This document shows, piece by piece, positions 14,893-23,565 of a stretch of 64,000 bases of DNA. The position numbers and the translations under genes were made by a program. The DNA comes from Indioceanicola profundi (GTDB lineage Bacteria > Pseudomonadota > Alphaproteobacteria > Azospirillales > Azospirillaceae). Under the pieces are notes generated by a model. It did no database searches. It saw nothing but the letters and a program-made list of their open reading frames with translations, and was not told the origin of the DNA. The stretch covers positions 62,001 to 126,000 of the forward strand of contig NZ_CP030127.1 in assembly GCF_003568845.1 (NCBI RefSeq), given 5' to 3'. How positions within the stretch are numbered: the stretch's first letter is position 1; each line of letters starts with the position of its first letter.

Positions 14893-17634
14893 ATGATGAC
14901 AGAGTCAAAGGGCAGTCTTCTGGAAAAGATCGAGCGGCTGGAAAGCGGCGGATCGTATGCAGAAGCCCTGAAAGCTCTTGAAGAGGCGGACTGGTCGGAT
15001 GATCCCGATCTTTGGCTGGCCCGGTGTAGCCTTCTGGCGTCCATGAAGTCATCCGCGACGGAGGGCGCCTATCTTGACGCCATTGCCCGCTGGCCCGGCC
15101 ATGCGGAGTTCGCGTTCAATTTTGGCAACTGGCTGCTGCGTGCGAATCGGGTGGAGGAGGCGCTGGGCCAGTATCGGGAAGCCGTGCGTCGAAGCCCCGA
15201 CCACACCAAGGCCATTCTGAATCTTGGCATGGCGGCCGCCGTGACGGAGCGCTGGGCGGATGCCGAGCCGGCATTGCAGCGCGCTGTTTCCCTGTTCCCG
15301 GACGTGCCCCAGGTGCGGCTGATGCTGGCCCGCACCCATGTCGGGCTGGGACGGCCGGAACTGGCCGCCAAGGTCTATGAGCAGTATCTCTGGAACAACC
15401 CCAACGATGCGGCGGTGCTGCTGGAGGTGGGGCAGCTTCTGCAGACCTATTCCAACTTCAGCATGGCGCTGAAGCTGATCGCGCGGGCCATTCCCCATGC
15501 CACGCCCTGGCAGCGCTCGCTCCTCCACGGTTTGATGGCGCGTCTGTACGGCGACAACGGGCAGCCGCGCCGGGCGGTGGAGAGCATCCGCGAGTCCCTG
15601 GCATTCGCGCCGGACAATGCGCAGCTTCATCTCGCATCGCTGATGATGCTGCACTACGCCATGCACGACGATCCAAGCGAGATCATGCGGGCAGTGAGGG
15701 AATTCGGGGAGCGGCATTCCGTCTACCGCCCGCGCCAGCACAAGGTGGTTCCGGATACGGAACGACGTCTGCGAGTGGGCTTGTTCTCCGGGAGCTTCCG
15801 CCGCCATCCGGTGGGTTACCTGACCCTGCGCGCCTTCGAGGCGCTGGACCCGGCCCGGTACGAGCTGGTCGGACTGGCGGCCGCCAATGATACTGACGAC
15901 TACAACAAGCGGTACCGGGCATGCTGCGCCGAATGGCACGATGTCGGAAAGCTGTCAGAGCGTGAGTTGGCCGACTTCATCGCCGACCAGCGTATCGACA
16001 TCCTGTTCGAGATGGCGGGCAGCGGGCGCGGCAGCAAGCTTCTGGCAATGGCGTACAAACCGGCGCCCGTCATTATAAAATGGGTCGGGAACCAGTACGG
16101 CTCCAGCGGGCTGCCGGAGATCGACTATTACCTGTCCGACGCCGTCGAGTCGCCGCCGGGCTATGACGAGGATTTCGCGGAAGAGCTGATTCGCATGCCG
16201 GACGGCTATGTGGTCTATGATCCGCCGGACTACGCGCCCGAAGTCGGCCCTCTGCCAGCACTGGCCAACGGCTATGTGACCTTCGGGTCCTTCAACAATG
16301 CCAACAAGCTGAATGATTTCAGCGTCGAACTCTGGGCCCGGGTGCTGCGGGAGGTGCCGCGCAGCCGACTTGTGTTGAAAAGCTACTCCTTCAACGACGC
16401 TGCCATCATCCGGGCGATGCAGGCACGCTTCGCGACCCACGGGGTGGAGCCGGGCCGACTGGAGTGCCAGCCTTTCTCCCCTCACAAGGAGTTGCTGGCG
16501 CAGTACAACAGCATCGATATCGGGCTCGACCCCCATCCCTATGCCGGGGGACTGACCACCTGCGAGTCCCTGTGGATGGGCGTTCCGGTCCTGACCCTGC
16601 CCGGCCGGACCTTCGCCAGCCGCCATTCCGCTACGCATCTGAGCAATGTCGGACTGGCGGACTGGATGACCGACAGCAGCGATGCCTTTGTCGCGAAGGC
16701 GAAGGCGTGGGCTGGCGATCTGGAGCGGCTGGCTTCCCTCCGCGCGGGGTTGCGCGATGCGGTGGCGCGTTCTCCGCTCGTCGATGCCCCGCGGTTCGCC
16801 CGCAATCTGGATCGGGCGATGCAGGACGCATGGCGGCGGTGGTGCGCCGAGCGGACCATGGATGGCACGCCGGAGGCGCCCACATGGAACCGCCAGGACC
16901 TGCTGCCTTTGTCGGCGGTTCTGGAAGCCGACGCTCCTCCGGCTCCCCTGGCGGCGCTGCAGGCTAAGGCGGATGGAATGGCGGCGGAGCCGGCTGTCGT
17001 GGCCGCTGGCGCGCGGAAATCGCGTCAGACGACCATGCCCCTGGCGACGCTGGCCGTGCTGAAGGAGGAGATCGCCGCGAGCAGGCCCAGGACCATTGTG
17101 GAATTCGGCAGCGGTCTCAGCACTGCCGTTCTGGCGGCTGCGCAGGCGGCGGCGCGGCCCGGCGAGGACGTGGTGTACATCTCCATCGAGCAGTCGGTGG
17201 ATTGGGCCGGTCAGACGCGGCAGTTGCTGAACACCGTTGGAGTCAGGCACGCGGATTTGCATGTGGTGCCGCTGGACGGCGTGTCGGTGCACCACGTCAC
17301 CTCCAGCAGCTATGGCCTGTATCCGGCCCTGGCGGCTCGTATTCTTCGCGGACGTGCGCCTGACATGATCATCGTCGACGGGCCGCAGACCGGACCCGAT
17401 AATTCTGAAAGCCGGTTCGCCACGGTCCCGCTTCTGCGCGGTCTGCTTCAACCGGGCACTGAGGTCTTCATGACCGAGGGGCTGGAACAGGCGGGCGCGC
17501 AGGCTGCTGACGAGTGGGCGCAGCTGAACTATCTGGAGGTGGCCGGCGTGCTTCCCGTCGACCGTGGGCTTGTCTATGCGCGGGCCGTGCAGCCTCGCCC
17601 GCCCCGCCGACGCGGAAAGGCAGCCGGGTCGTGA
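14893..17634 (+). CDS. TPR protein with OGT-type glycosyltransferase and C-terminal methyltransferase-like domain
   Basis: From ATG 14893 the protein is 913 residues (ATG 14842 and TTG 14836 are in frame; no start has a convincing ribosome site). About residues 15-250 are TPR repeats (for example HAEFAFNFGNWLLRANRVEEA). About 270-610 match the family-41 O-GlcNAc transferase C-terminal fold: YVTFGSFNNANKLNDFSVELW, then IDIGLDPHPYAGGLTTCESL and GVPVLTLPGRTFASRHSATH, the latter holding UDP-sugar contacts. From about 690 a Rossmann-like domain (TIVEFGSGLSTAVLAAAQ, DMIIVDGPQTG) resembles methyltransferases. Placed divergently from flagellin, it is a strong candidate for flagellin O-glycosylation. 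The three-part fusion is unusual. Confidence 0.88.
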   Translation: MMTESKGSLLEKIERLESGGSYAEALKALEEADWSDDPDLWLARCSLLASMKSSATEGAYLDAIARWPGHAEFAFNFGNWLLRANRVEEALGQYREAVRRSPDHTKAILNLGMAAAVTERWADAEPALQRAVSLFPDVPQVRLMLARTHVGLGRPELAAKVYEQYLWNNPNDAAVLLEVGQLLQTYSNFSMALKLIARAIPHATPWQRSLLHGLMARLYGDNGQPRRAVESIRESLAFAPDNAQLHLASLMMLHYAMHDDPSEIMRAVREFGERHSVYRPRQHKVVPDTERRLRVGLFSGSFRRHPVGYLTLRAFEALDPARYELVGLAAANDTDDYNKRYRACCAEWHDVGKLSERELADFIADQRIDILFEMAGSGRGSKLLAMAYKPAPVIIKWVGNQYGSSGLPEIDYYLSDAVESPPGYDEDFAEELIRMPDGYVVYDPPDYAPEVGPLPALANGYVTFGSFNNANKLNDFSVELWARVLREVPRSRLVLKSYSFNDAAIIRAMQARFATHGVEPGRLECQPFSPHKELLAQYNSIDIGLDPHPYAGGLTTCESLWMGVPVLTLPGRTFASRHSATHLSNVGLADWMTDSSDAFVAKAKAWAGDLERLASLRAGLRDAVARSPLVDAPRFARNLDRAMQDAWRRWCAERTMDGTPEAPTWNRQDLLPLSAVLEADAPPAPLAALQAKADGMAAEPAVVAAGARKSRQTTMPLATLAVLKEEIAASRPRTIVEFGSGLSTAVLAAAQAAARPGEDVVYISIEQSVDWAGQTRQLLNTVGVRHADLHVVPLDGVSVHHVTSSSYGLYPALAARILRGRAPDMIIVDGPQTGPDNSESRFATVPLLRGLLQPGTEVFMTEGLEQAGAQAADEWAQLNYLEVAGVLPVDRGLVYARAVQPRPPRRRGKAAGS

Positions 17635-19004
17635 ACGCGTCCCCGCCCCTTCCCCCGGAAGTCGAGATGGCCCGGCTTGCCGCCAGGGCGCAGAAGACCC
17701 CGGACGATCCCGTGCTGTTGGAAGCGCTGGGTCGGGCCTGTCTGCGTGCCAAGCGGATACCGGCGGCGCTGACGGTGCTGGCGCGCGCGGTACAGCTGGA
17801 ACCCGACAACGCCGAGCGCCTACGCAGGATCGCCGGCATCCATCTGGATATTGGTCAAGAGGTGCTGGCCATCGATCTGTTCGCCCGCGCCGCCGCCGCC
17901 CGGTCGTCCGACGCCGAGGGATGGTGCGCATTGGGGGATGCGCTGTTGAATGCCCGCGAGCCGGTCCGGGCGGAGGAAGCGTTCGCTCGGGCGGCCAGTA
18001 TGGCGGAGGCCTTGCCCCGGCCGCGCCTGGGGCTGGCGCGTGCGGCACTGATGCAGGAGCGGTTGGCGGATGCGGTGCGCCTGGCCGAGGAAGTCATCGC
18101 ACGGGACCGGAAATCCGCCGCAGCCTATCTCGTCCGCGGCACCGCGCGCCTTCGGCTTCGCGAGGTGGCGGATGCCGTTCTGGACCTTGAACGTTGCATC
18201 CTTCTGGACCCCGACGCAGCGGACGCGCACCACAATCTGGTTGCGCCGCTGCTGTCCATCGGGCGTCTGGAGGATGCAGCGCGTCATGGCCGGCGGGCAC
18301 TGGAGCTGAAGGATCGGAGCGTCTGCCGCGGCTCCCGGATCTGGACGCCGGCACCATACCGGGATACGGGCGTGAGGGTGGTCAGCTTCAGCCTGTGGGG
18401 GGAGGATCGGCGTTATATCACCGGCGCCATCGCGAATGCCCAGGCCGTGCCCCGGTTCTATCCGGGCTGGGAAGCCTGGTTTCACGTTGACGAAGCGATG
18501 CCCCGCGAGGTGCTGCACGAGCTGGCCGGAACCGGGGCCAGGATCATCCCGATGCGAAGGACCATCGCGACGGAGGGGCTGTTCTGGCGCTTCTTGCCGG
18601 CATCGGACCCGGGGGTCGCGCTCATGGTCGCCCGCGATTGCGACAGCCTGCCCTCATGGCGGGAGGCGGCCGCTGTTCGCCAGTGGGAGGAGAGTGGTCG
18701 CGCCATGCACGTCATGCGGGACCATATCGCCCATTGCGAGTTGGTGCTGGCCGGGATGTGGGGCGTGAGGGGCGGCGTCATCGCCGATATCGGTGCCCTT
18801 TACCGGCCCTATATCGGCGCCGGGCGGCCCCGTTGGGCCGACCAGGATTTTCTGGCCGAACGGGTCTGGCCGGTTCTGAAGGACAGCGCCATCATCCACG
18901 ACAGCGCCTATCCCCTTTTCGACGCCCTGCCCTTTCCCGAGGTTGAGGACCCGTCGGTTCCCGGCGGGCACATCGGCGCGAAGCTCGACCTGACGGCGGC
19001 ATAG
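17631..19004 (+). CDS. TPR protein with glycosyltransferase-like C-terminal half
   Basis: A GTG start at 17631 overlaps the previous stop (GTGA), so the two are translationally coupled; the product is 457 residues. About residues 10-220 are TPR repeats (LLEALGRACLRAKRIPAALTV, and PDAADAHHNLVAPLLSIGRL). The C-terminal half (from about 240) has VRVVSFSLWGEDRRYITGAI, YPGWEAWFHVD, and LMVARDCDSLPSWRE, where the DCDS resembles a DxD-like sugar-nucleotide site, then WADQDFLAERVWP. This pattern is seen in uncharacterised glycosyltransferase-like proteins. Its partner and position suggest flagellin or cell-surface glycan work. The reaction is unknown. Confidence 0.75.
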   Translation: MNASPPLPPEVEMARLAARAQKTPDDPVLLEALGRACLRAKRIPAALTVLARAVQLEPDNAERLRRIAGIHLDIGQEVLAIDLFARAAAARSSDAEGWCALGDALLNAREPVRAEEAFARAASMAEALPRPRLGLARAALMQERLADAVRLAEEVIARDRKSAAAYLVRGTARLRLREVADAVLDLERCILLDPDAADAHHNLVAPLLSIGRLEDAARHGRRALELKDRSVCRGSRIWTPAPYRDTGVRVVSFSLWGEDRRYITGAIANAQAVPRFYPGWEAWFHVDEAMPREVLHELAGTGARIIPMRRTIATEGLFWRFLPASDPGVALMVARDCDSLPSWREAAAVRQWEESGRAMHVMRDHIAHCELVLAGMWGVRGGVIADIGALYRPYIGAGRPRWADQDFLAERVWPVLKDSAIIHDSAYPLFDALPFPEVEDPSVPGGHIGAKLDLTAA

Positions 19005-19018
19005 AAAACCGCGCTGCC

Positions 19019-19447
19019 TCAGCGCTCCTGCGGTTGGGGCAGATCGACGAGCGCGTCTGTGGCTTTCAGCACCGAATCCTCATACTGGATCAGTTCCCGT
19101 GCAGCCTGAAGCGCCGCATAGAATTCTCCACGCTCCACCATCTCCCGCATTGCGCCGATGCTGGCCTTGACGGAGGGGTTGCTCGTCGCCTCACGGAACT
19201 GGTCCGTGTAGTCGTGGAAGAACTGCATCATCTGCGGCTGCTCCTCCACGTCGGAGATGTAGACGTTCTGGAGGCTGAAATAGATTCGCCGGGCCGGGGT
19301 ATTCGCCTCCTCCGGACGCATGATCTGCCGGTCCACCATGAAGCTGGTGCGGTTCATCAGCACGATTTCCGCCTTGGTCTCGGCGCGGATCAGCGCACCG
19401 TTGATGATCATGCGTTCGCCTGCGGCAAGGCGGATCTTAAGAGCCAT
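19019..19447 (-). CDS. flbT: Flagellin mRNA regulator FlbT
   Basis: The 142-residue protein has typical FlbT features: LKIRLAAGERMIINGALIR at the N-terminus, then NRTSFMVDRQIMRPEEA and RRIYFSLQNVYI. In Caulobacter FlbT binds the 5' untranslated region of flagellin mRNA and promotes its decay, coupling flagellin synthesis to hook completion. It is convergent with the TPR glycosyltransferase gene with only 14 bp between stops. Its start overlaps the 3' end of a possible upstream small gene. Confidence 0.93.
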   Translation of the reverse strand: MALKIRLAAGERMIINGALIRAETKAEIVLMNRTSFMVDRQIMRPEEANTPARRIYFSLQNVYISDVEEQPQMMQFFHDYTDQFREATSNPSVKASIGAMREMVERGEFYAALQAARELIQYEDSVLKATDALVDLPQPQER

Positions 19448-19659
19448 CTGGTCGGATCCCCGATTTCAAACCGTTCAATGCGCATGGGGCGCAGGCTGTA
19501 ATCGCCGCGCCGGCCGGAGCGCAGTGTGACAGAGACAAAGGGTTTCGGGGAAGTGGACAACTGAAGCACGATTGCAGGTCCGCTCAGATGCGGCCTGACG
19601 TGATCCTGTGCTGACCGGGCCGGCATCTCGGATCGGAAGTAATCCGCATCCGCCCCCAT
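19408..19659 (-). CDS. Possible small protein overlapping flbT
   Basis: An 83-residue open frame ends 40 bp inside flbT. It has a plausible Arg-rich, beta-prone middle (PFVSVTLRSGRRGDYSL) and third-codon GC of roughly two thirds by eye, lower than the flanking flagellar genes. No domain was recognised. It could be a real gene coupled to flbT or a chance open frame, and support is weak. Confidence 0.35.
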   Translation of the reverse strand: MGADADYFRSEMPARSAQDHVRPHLSGPAIVLQLSTSPKPFVSVTLRSGRRGDYSLRPMRIERFEIGDPTRWLLRSALPQANA

Positions 19660-19713
19660 GACCTGCAGGTTCGCATCGGCGCCGGAAGGTGGACCGGCGC
19701 CGATAAGGATAGA

Positions 19714-20043
19714 TCAGCGAGTCACGGTTGTCGTGCTCGTCGTCGTCGAGGTGCCCGGCGTCGTGACGGTAGGCACATCCTCATCATCTGCCCCCGTCGC
19801 AGCGACGGCGAGCGCACCCGCCGCTATGGCAGCGAACCCGATATAGGGCAGCGCGGACAGGGCTCCGGACGCGAACTGGGACGCGCCGGCAGGACCGGCG
19901 GCCGTGCCCGTCCCGGCGCCGGCGCCGCCGCCGCCAGTAGTCTGTGCCTGCGCGACCTGAATTCCGGCCGGCTCTGCCTGAACCGGCGCATTGGCCAGGA
20001 GCATGGCAATGGTTGCTCCGACGGTGACGATCCTGTTCCGCAT
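19714..20043 (-). CDS. Small secreted or membrane protein with Gly/Ala and Thr-rich tail
   Basis: Starting at ATG 20043, the 109-residue product has a signal peptide (RNRIVTVGATIAMLLANAPVQA), a QAQTTGGGGAGAGTGT low-complexity region, a hydrophobic stretch (ALPYIGFAAIAAGALAVAAT) that could span the membrane, an acidic DDEDVP and a tail of Thr/Val repeats. The composition resembles small exported proteins found near surface-polysaccharide genes, but I recognise no family. It is co-directional with flbT, 55 bp upstream of the possible small gene. Confidence 0.65.
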   Translation of the reverse strand: MRNRIVTVGATIAMLLANAPVQAEPAGIQVAQAQTTGGGGAGAGTGTAAGPAGASQFASGALSALPYIGFAAIAAGALAVAATGADDEDVPTVTTPGTSTTTSTTTVTR

Positions 20044-20363
20044 CGCTTTCCCCCTTATGTCAAGCCGGCCTGTTCGCAGCAGCCGACGGCACCGCAACAC
20101 TTGAAGTCAGAAGTTAGCGACCCCCCAGGTCGCATCCCCATACGGGCAAACGGGTAGGGATTCAGCCATTCGGGGTAGAGGGCGGGCAGGCCGTACCCGC
20201 TGGTTGCCGAGATCGGCCCTGAGCCGGTCCAGGCGGCAGAAATTGCCGCCCAGGGGTAAGATGTGCCCGCCGCAAGCCCCTGAAACCTCAGCAGATCCGG
20301 GGAATCCGCTTGGCCCGGACCTTGCATCCCGATCATCCGTCGTCGTGAACGGGAACTGCTTCG
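20044..20363. other. Intergenic region upstream of flgK
   Basis: A 320-bp gap between the divergent small secreted protein and flgK. The only element I can support is the sigma-54 promoter at 20311-20326. Confidence 0.6.
20311..20326 (+). promoter_or_regulatory. Sigma-54 promoter for flgKL
   Basis: TGGCCC at 20311-20316, a 5-bp spacer, and TTGCA at 20322-20326 give a -24/-12 element with one mismatch in the -24 box, 37 bp upstream of the flgK start. Confidence 0.78.
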
Positions 20364-21902
20364 ATGTCCCTGGACATATCGCTACATACGGCCATGAGCG
20401 GCCTTCGCATCGCGCAGCGTTCGCTGGCGACGACGGCGCAGAACATCGCCAATGTCGATACGCCGGGCTATTCCCGCAAGATATCCACGCAGCAGTCGCT
20501 GGCTCCGGGCGGAGTCGGCGCCGGGGTGCTCGCCGGTACGGTCCGGCGCCTGTACGACCAGTCACTGCAGACGGAACTTCATAGGCGCACTGGGGATTTG
20601 GCCGCATTGCAGGTGCGCAACAGCTATCTGCGCCGCATCGAGGAGGTCCAGGGAGCGCCGGATGCCGGGATCAACATCTCGGCCCGCCTGACCGCCGTGC
20701 GCGACGCCTTCGTGCAGTTGGGCACTACGCCGGATGACTCCATCCTCCAGACCAACGCTCTCATGGCCGCCGACGACTTCGCGCGGACCATGAACGACGT
20801 GTCCAGGACGATCCTGGCGACCCGCAATGCCGCCCAGAACGAACTGACCGAGGGTCTGGCCAACATCAACAGCCTGTTGAAGCGCATCGAGCAGCTGGAT
20901 GCCCAGATCACGCTGGACATCCAACGTGCGGGCGGCGCCACGGACCTGGAGGACAAGCGGGACGCCGCCGTTGCCGAGCTGTCGGAACTGGTGGGGATCA
21001 GGACCTTGCGGAGGTCAGACGGGTCCCTGCTCATTTCCACCACCAACGGTCTGACCCTGTTCGACCGCGTGCCGCAGACCCTGGAGTTCCAGGGGGCTCA
21101 GCTCGACCATACTTCCTACTACCGGGCATCCCCGCCTGGAACCGTGACCCCGATCACGATCGGATCGGGCGCGGAAAAGCGGGATGTGACGTCCACCCTG
21201 ACCGGAGGTCGTATCGGCGGCCTGCTGTCGTTGCGGGATACGGAGCTGCCGCGGATGCAGGCCGAGCTGGACGAGCTGGCCTATCAGATGGCGGCCCGGT
21301 TCCAGGCCAACGGCATGACGCTGTATACCAAGGCCGACGGCATCACGGTCCCCGGCAATCTTCCGTCGGCCCACACCGGCTTCGCGGCGGAGATTCGGGT
21401 CGCGCAGGCAATGATCGACGATCCGCGGCTGATCGCCCTGGGAGACGCCGGCCTGTCGATCCTGCCGGCGCCGTCCGGCAGCGTCCAGGACCCGCCCTTC
21501 CCGCTTGCCCTTGGCTCGGCCCAGGTGCAGCGGATCATCAACCAGGTCTTTGAAAGCTCGACCGGGTCCAGCGTCACGCCCCACCGGGCGTTCGCGACGG
21601 GTGGGCTCGGCCCCGACCCGATGGCGAACTTGACGACGACGTTGCCGGCCATGGCGAAGCTCACCGACTATGCAGCGCAGCTCGTCGCCAAACATTCCGG
21701 CGAGCGCGGGCGCGTCGGCGCCGAGGAGGAGCAGGCCGGCGGCGTGCTCCAGTCCCTGCAGGAACGCTACCAGGATGCCACCGGCGTCAATCTGGACGAC
21801 GAGATGGCGTACCTGCAGATCCTCCAGCGCAGCTATGCCGCATCCGCCCAGGTGCTCCGCAGCATCGATCGCATGACGAATGACCTGTTCAACGCCGCCT
21901 GA
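20364..21902 (+). CDS. flgK: Flagellar hook-associated protein FlgK (HAP1)
   Basis: The 512-residue protein begins with the rod/hook family signature (LHTAMSGLRIAQRSLATTAQNIANVDTPGYSRK) and ends with the matching helical region (NLDDEMAYLQILQRSYAASAQVL). FlgK joins the hook to the filament together with FlgL, encoded 18 bp downstream. Length is normal for the family. Transcription is expected from the sigma-54 promoter upstream, so hook-filament junction proteins share the timing of the hook gene. Confidence 0.95.
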   Translation: MSLDISLHTAMSGLRIAQRSLATTAQNIANVDTPGYSRKISTQQSLAPGGVGAGVLAGTVRRLYDQSLQTELHRRTGDLAALQVRNSYLRRIEEVQGAPDAGINISARLTAVRDAFVQLGTTPDDSILQTNALMAADDFARTMNDVSRTILATRNAAQNELTEGLANINSLLKRIEQLDAQITLDIQRAGGATDLEDKRDAAVAELSELVGIRTLRRSDGSLLISTTNGLTLFDRVPQTLEFQGAQLDHTSYYRASPPGTVTPITIGSGAEKRDVTSTLTGGRIGGLLSLRDTELPRMQAELDELAYQMAARFQANGMTLYTKADGITVPGNLPSAHTGFAAEIRVAQAMIDDPRLIALGDAGLSILPAPSGSVQDPPFPLALGSAQVQRIINQVFESSTGSSVTPHRAFATGGLGPDPMANLTTTLPAMAKLTDYAAQLVAKHSGERGRVGAEEEQAGGVLQSLQERYQDATGVNLDDEMAYLQILQRSYAASAQVLRSIDRMTNDLFNAA

Positions 21903-21920
21903 GGTTCCGAGGAGTAAGCC

Positions 21921-22958
21921 ATGACCGTATCGACGCTCAGCCAGTATCAGCGCCTCATGCACAGCAGCAACCTGTTGCGTCAGCGGCAGCTCGACCTGGA
22001 ACAGCAGATCGGCACGGGCCTGAAGGCGCCGGTCTATAGCGGCCTCGGCACGGATGCCGTTCGATCCCTCGATATTCGCTCCAAACTGTCGGAAATCGAA
22101 ACCTATCAAAGCAACATCGCCCAGGTTCGCACCCGTACGGGCGTAATGGACACGGCGATGGTCCAGATTTCAGAGATAGCGCGCAATCTTCAGAAGGAAA
22201 TGATCCGTCTGGATGACAGCAGCAACAGCAATCCGGAAGTCGTCACCGATATGGCGCGGCAGGCGCTACGTGACATCGGCCAGTTGCTGAATACGCAGGT
22301 GGACGGACGCTACCTGTTCGGCGGAAGCAGCAGCACGACGCCGCCGGTCAACACGGAGAATGACCTTGCCGACAGGGCCAAGGGCCTGTTCGACCAGACG
22401 GTGCCGACGACACTCACCGCCCAGGAGGTGCTGGATGGGATCTTCGCCGAGGTGTTTTCACCCGGCTCCTCCTACTCGGACCCGGTCACGAACCCAAACG
22501 GGCTTTTCAACGGCCCCCTGGCGGAGGGCGATTACAAGGTCACGACCAGGGTCGATTCGGGCTTTGATATCAGCTACGGCATCAAGGCGGATGCGGAGGC
22601 ATTCCGCCAGGTCATCTACGGCATCGCCGCCATCGCATCTGTGGAGTACCCGGCGGATGCCGCTGGCCAGACGCGGTATCTGGAGGTCGTGCGCGGTGCG
22701 CGCCAGGCGCTCGACACCGGCGCTTCCAAGCTGGATCAGGAAGTCGGCATGCTGGGTTCGCTGCGGAGCCGGATGGAGACCATCTCGAAGAAGCACGAAA
22801 GCGTGGAGACCCTGCTGCGCGGTAGTCTGATCAATGCCGAGGATGCCGACATTGCCGAGGCCGTGACCAAGCTGAAGCTTATCGAGACCCAGATGCAGGC
22901 CACCTACTCGATGATCGGCAACCAGTCCCGCTTCTCCCTGGTGGACTTCCTGACCTGA
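21921..22958 (+). CDS. flgL: Flagellar hook-associated protein FlgL (HAP3)
   Basis: The 345-residue protein has a flagellin-like N-terminus (LSQYQRLMHSSNLLRQRQLDLEQQIGTG) and the FlgL-typical LLNTQVDGRYLFGGS motif near residues 118-132. The C-terminal helix (AEAVTKLKLIETQMQATYSM) matches the flagellin D0 region. It follows flgK in one operon with a GAGGAG site before its ATG. Confidence 0.94.
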   Translation: MTVSTLSQYQRLMHSSNLLRQRQLDLEQQIGTGLKAPVYSGLGTDAVRSLDIRSKLSEIETYQSNIAQVRTRTGVMDTAMVQISEIARNLQKEMIRLDDSSNSNPEVVTDMARQALRDIGQLLNTQVDGRYLFGGSSSTTPPVNTENDLADRAKGLFDQTVPTTLTAQEVLDGIFAEVFSPGSSYSDPVTNPNGLFNGPLAEGDYKVTTRVDSGFDISYGIKADAEAFRQVIYGIAAIASVEYPADAAGQTRYLEVVRGARQALDTGASKLDQEVGMLGSLRSRMETISKKHESVETLLRGSLINAEDADIAEAVTKLKLIETQMQATYSMIGNQSRFSLVDFLT

Positions 22959-23003
22959 CCGAAAGGATCGCGTGCGGGCTCCGGCGCGGATGTTAAGGAA
23001 TGA

Positions 23004-23031
23004 TTGACACTCCTTTCTATTTGGGTATGTT
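23004..23031 (+). promoter_or_regulatory. Candidate sigma-70 promoter of the flaG-like gene
   Basis: TTGACA (23004-23009), a 16-bp spacer and TATGTT (23026-23031) lie just upstream of the ATG at 23049. The short distance would give a leader of about ten bases. Confidence 0.45.
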
Positions 23032-23048
23032 GGTCTCGGGAGAGTACC

Positions 23049-23444
23049 ATGAACCCTGTGGACGCCGTCTCCTCTGTGCCGCGCTATACCACCCCGACAC
23101 CGAGCCGTGTCGGGACGGACCGGGATTCCAACTCTTCCGAACCTGTCGCTCCCGCCATTTCCGTCGCCGGCTATGTCAGCCCTCGCGTCCGGTTCGATCG
23201 CGAAACCGAACTGCTGGTGATCGAAATACGCGATATCCAGAACGGCGAGGTCGAGCAGTCCTATCCGCCCAAGAGCACGGTGGAAGCCTACAAGCGGGCC
23301 GCACGGACGGGCTCGCCAGGGCTGGGAGTGCCGGCGGATATGTATCGAACCGGCGAACAGTCGGGCACGGCAGAGCCGGAAGCGCCGACTTCGACGCCTG
23401 CGCCATCCTCCACTTCCCCGCAAACGCCAAAGCAGGCGGAATAG
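23049..23444 (+). CDS. FlaG-like flagellar protein
   Basis: From ATG 23049 the product has 131 residues. The N-terminal 45 residues are Pro/Ser/Thr rich. The middle (VRFDRETELLVIEIRDIQNGEVEQSYPP) fits the FlaG fold, in which a short beta-sheet domain with a QIPP-like motif is conserved. The tail is low complexity (Pro, Ser, Thr). FlaG proteins influence filament length. The disordered tails are atypical, so the family call is moderate. Confidence 0.65.
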   Translation: MNPVDAVSSVPRYTTPTPSRVGTDRDSNSSEPVAPAISVAGYVSPRVRFDRETELLVIEIRDIQNGEVEQSYPPKSTVEAYKRAARTGSPGLGVPADMYRTGEQSGTAEPEAPTSTPAPSSTSPQTPKQAE

Positions 23445-23565
23445 CCGCTGCTCCGCATGCCGGCCTGAAGGCCGCCTGTATGGAGCGGCAACGCCTGCTT
23501 AACCATTCGTGCCGGATAGATGCTGCATCGCTCCGGCGCCAACTCCGCCGTTCGAGGGGAGCAGC

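Noticed and set aside
15955-18048. 697-residue open frame antisense to the OGT-like gene
   Set aside because: Composition is Arg/Pro/His-rich without domains, and the opposite strand has clear TPR and transferase motifs.
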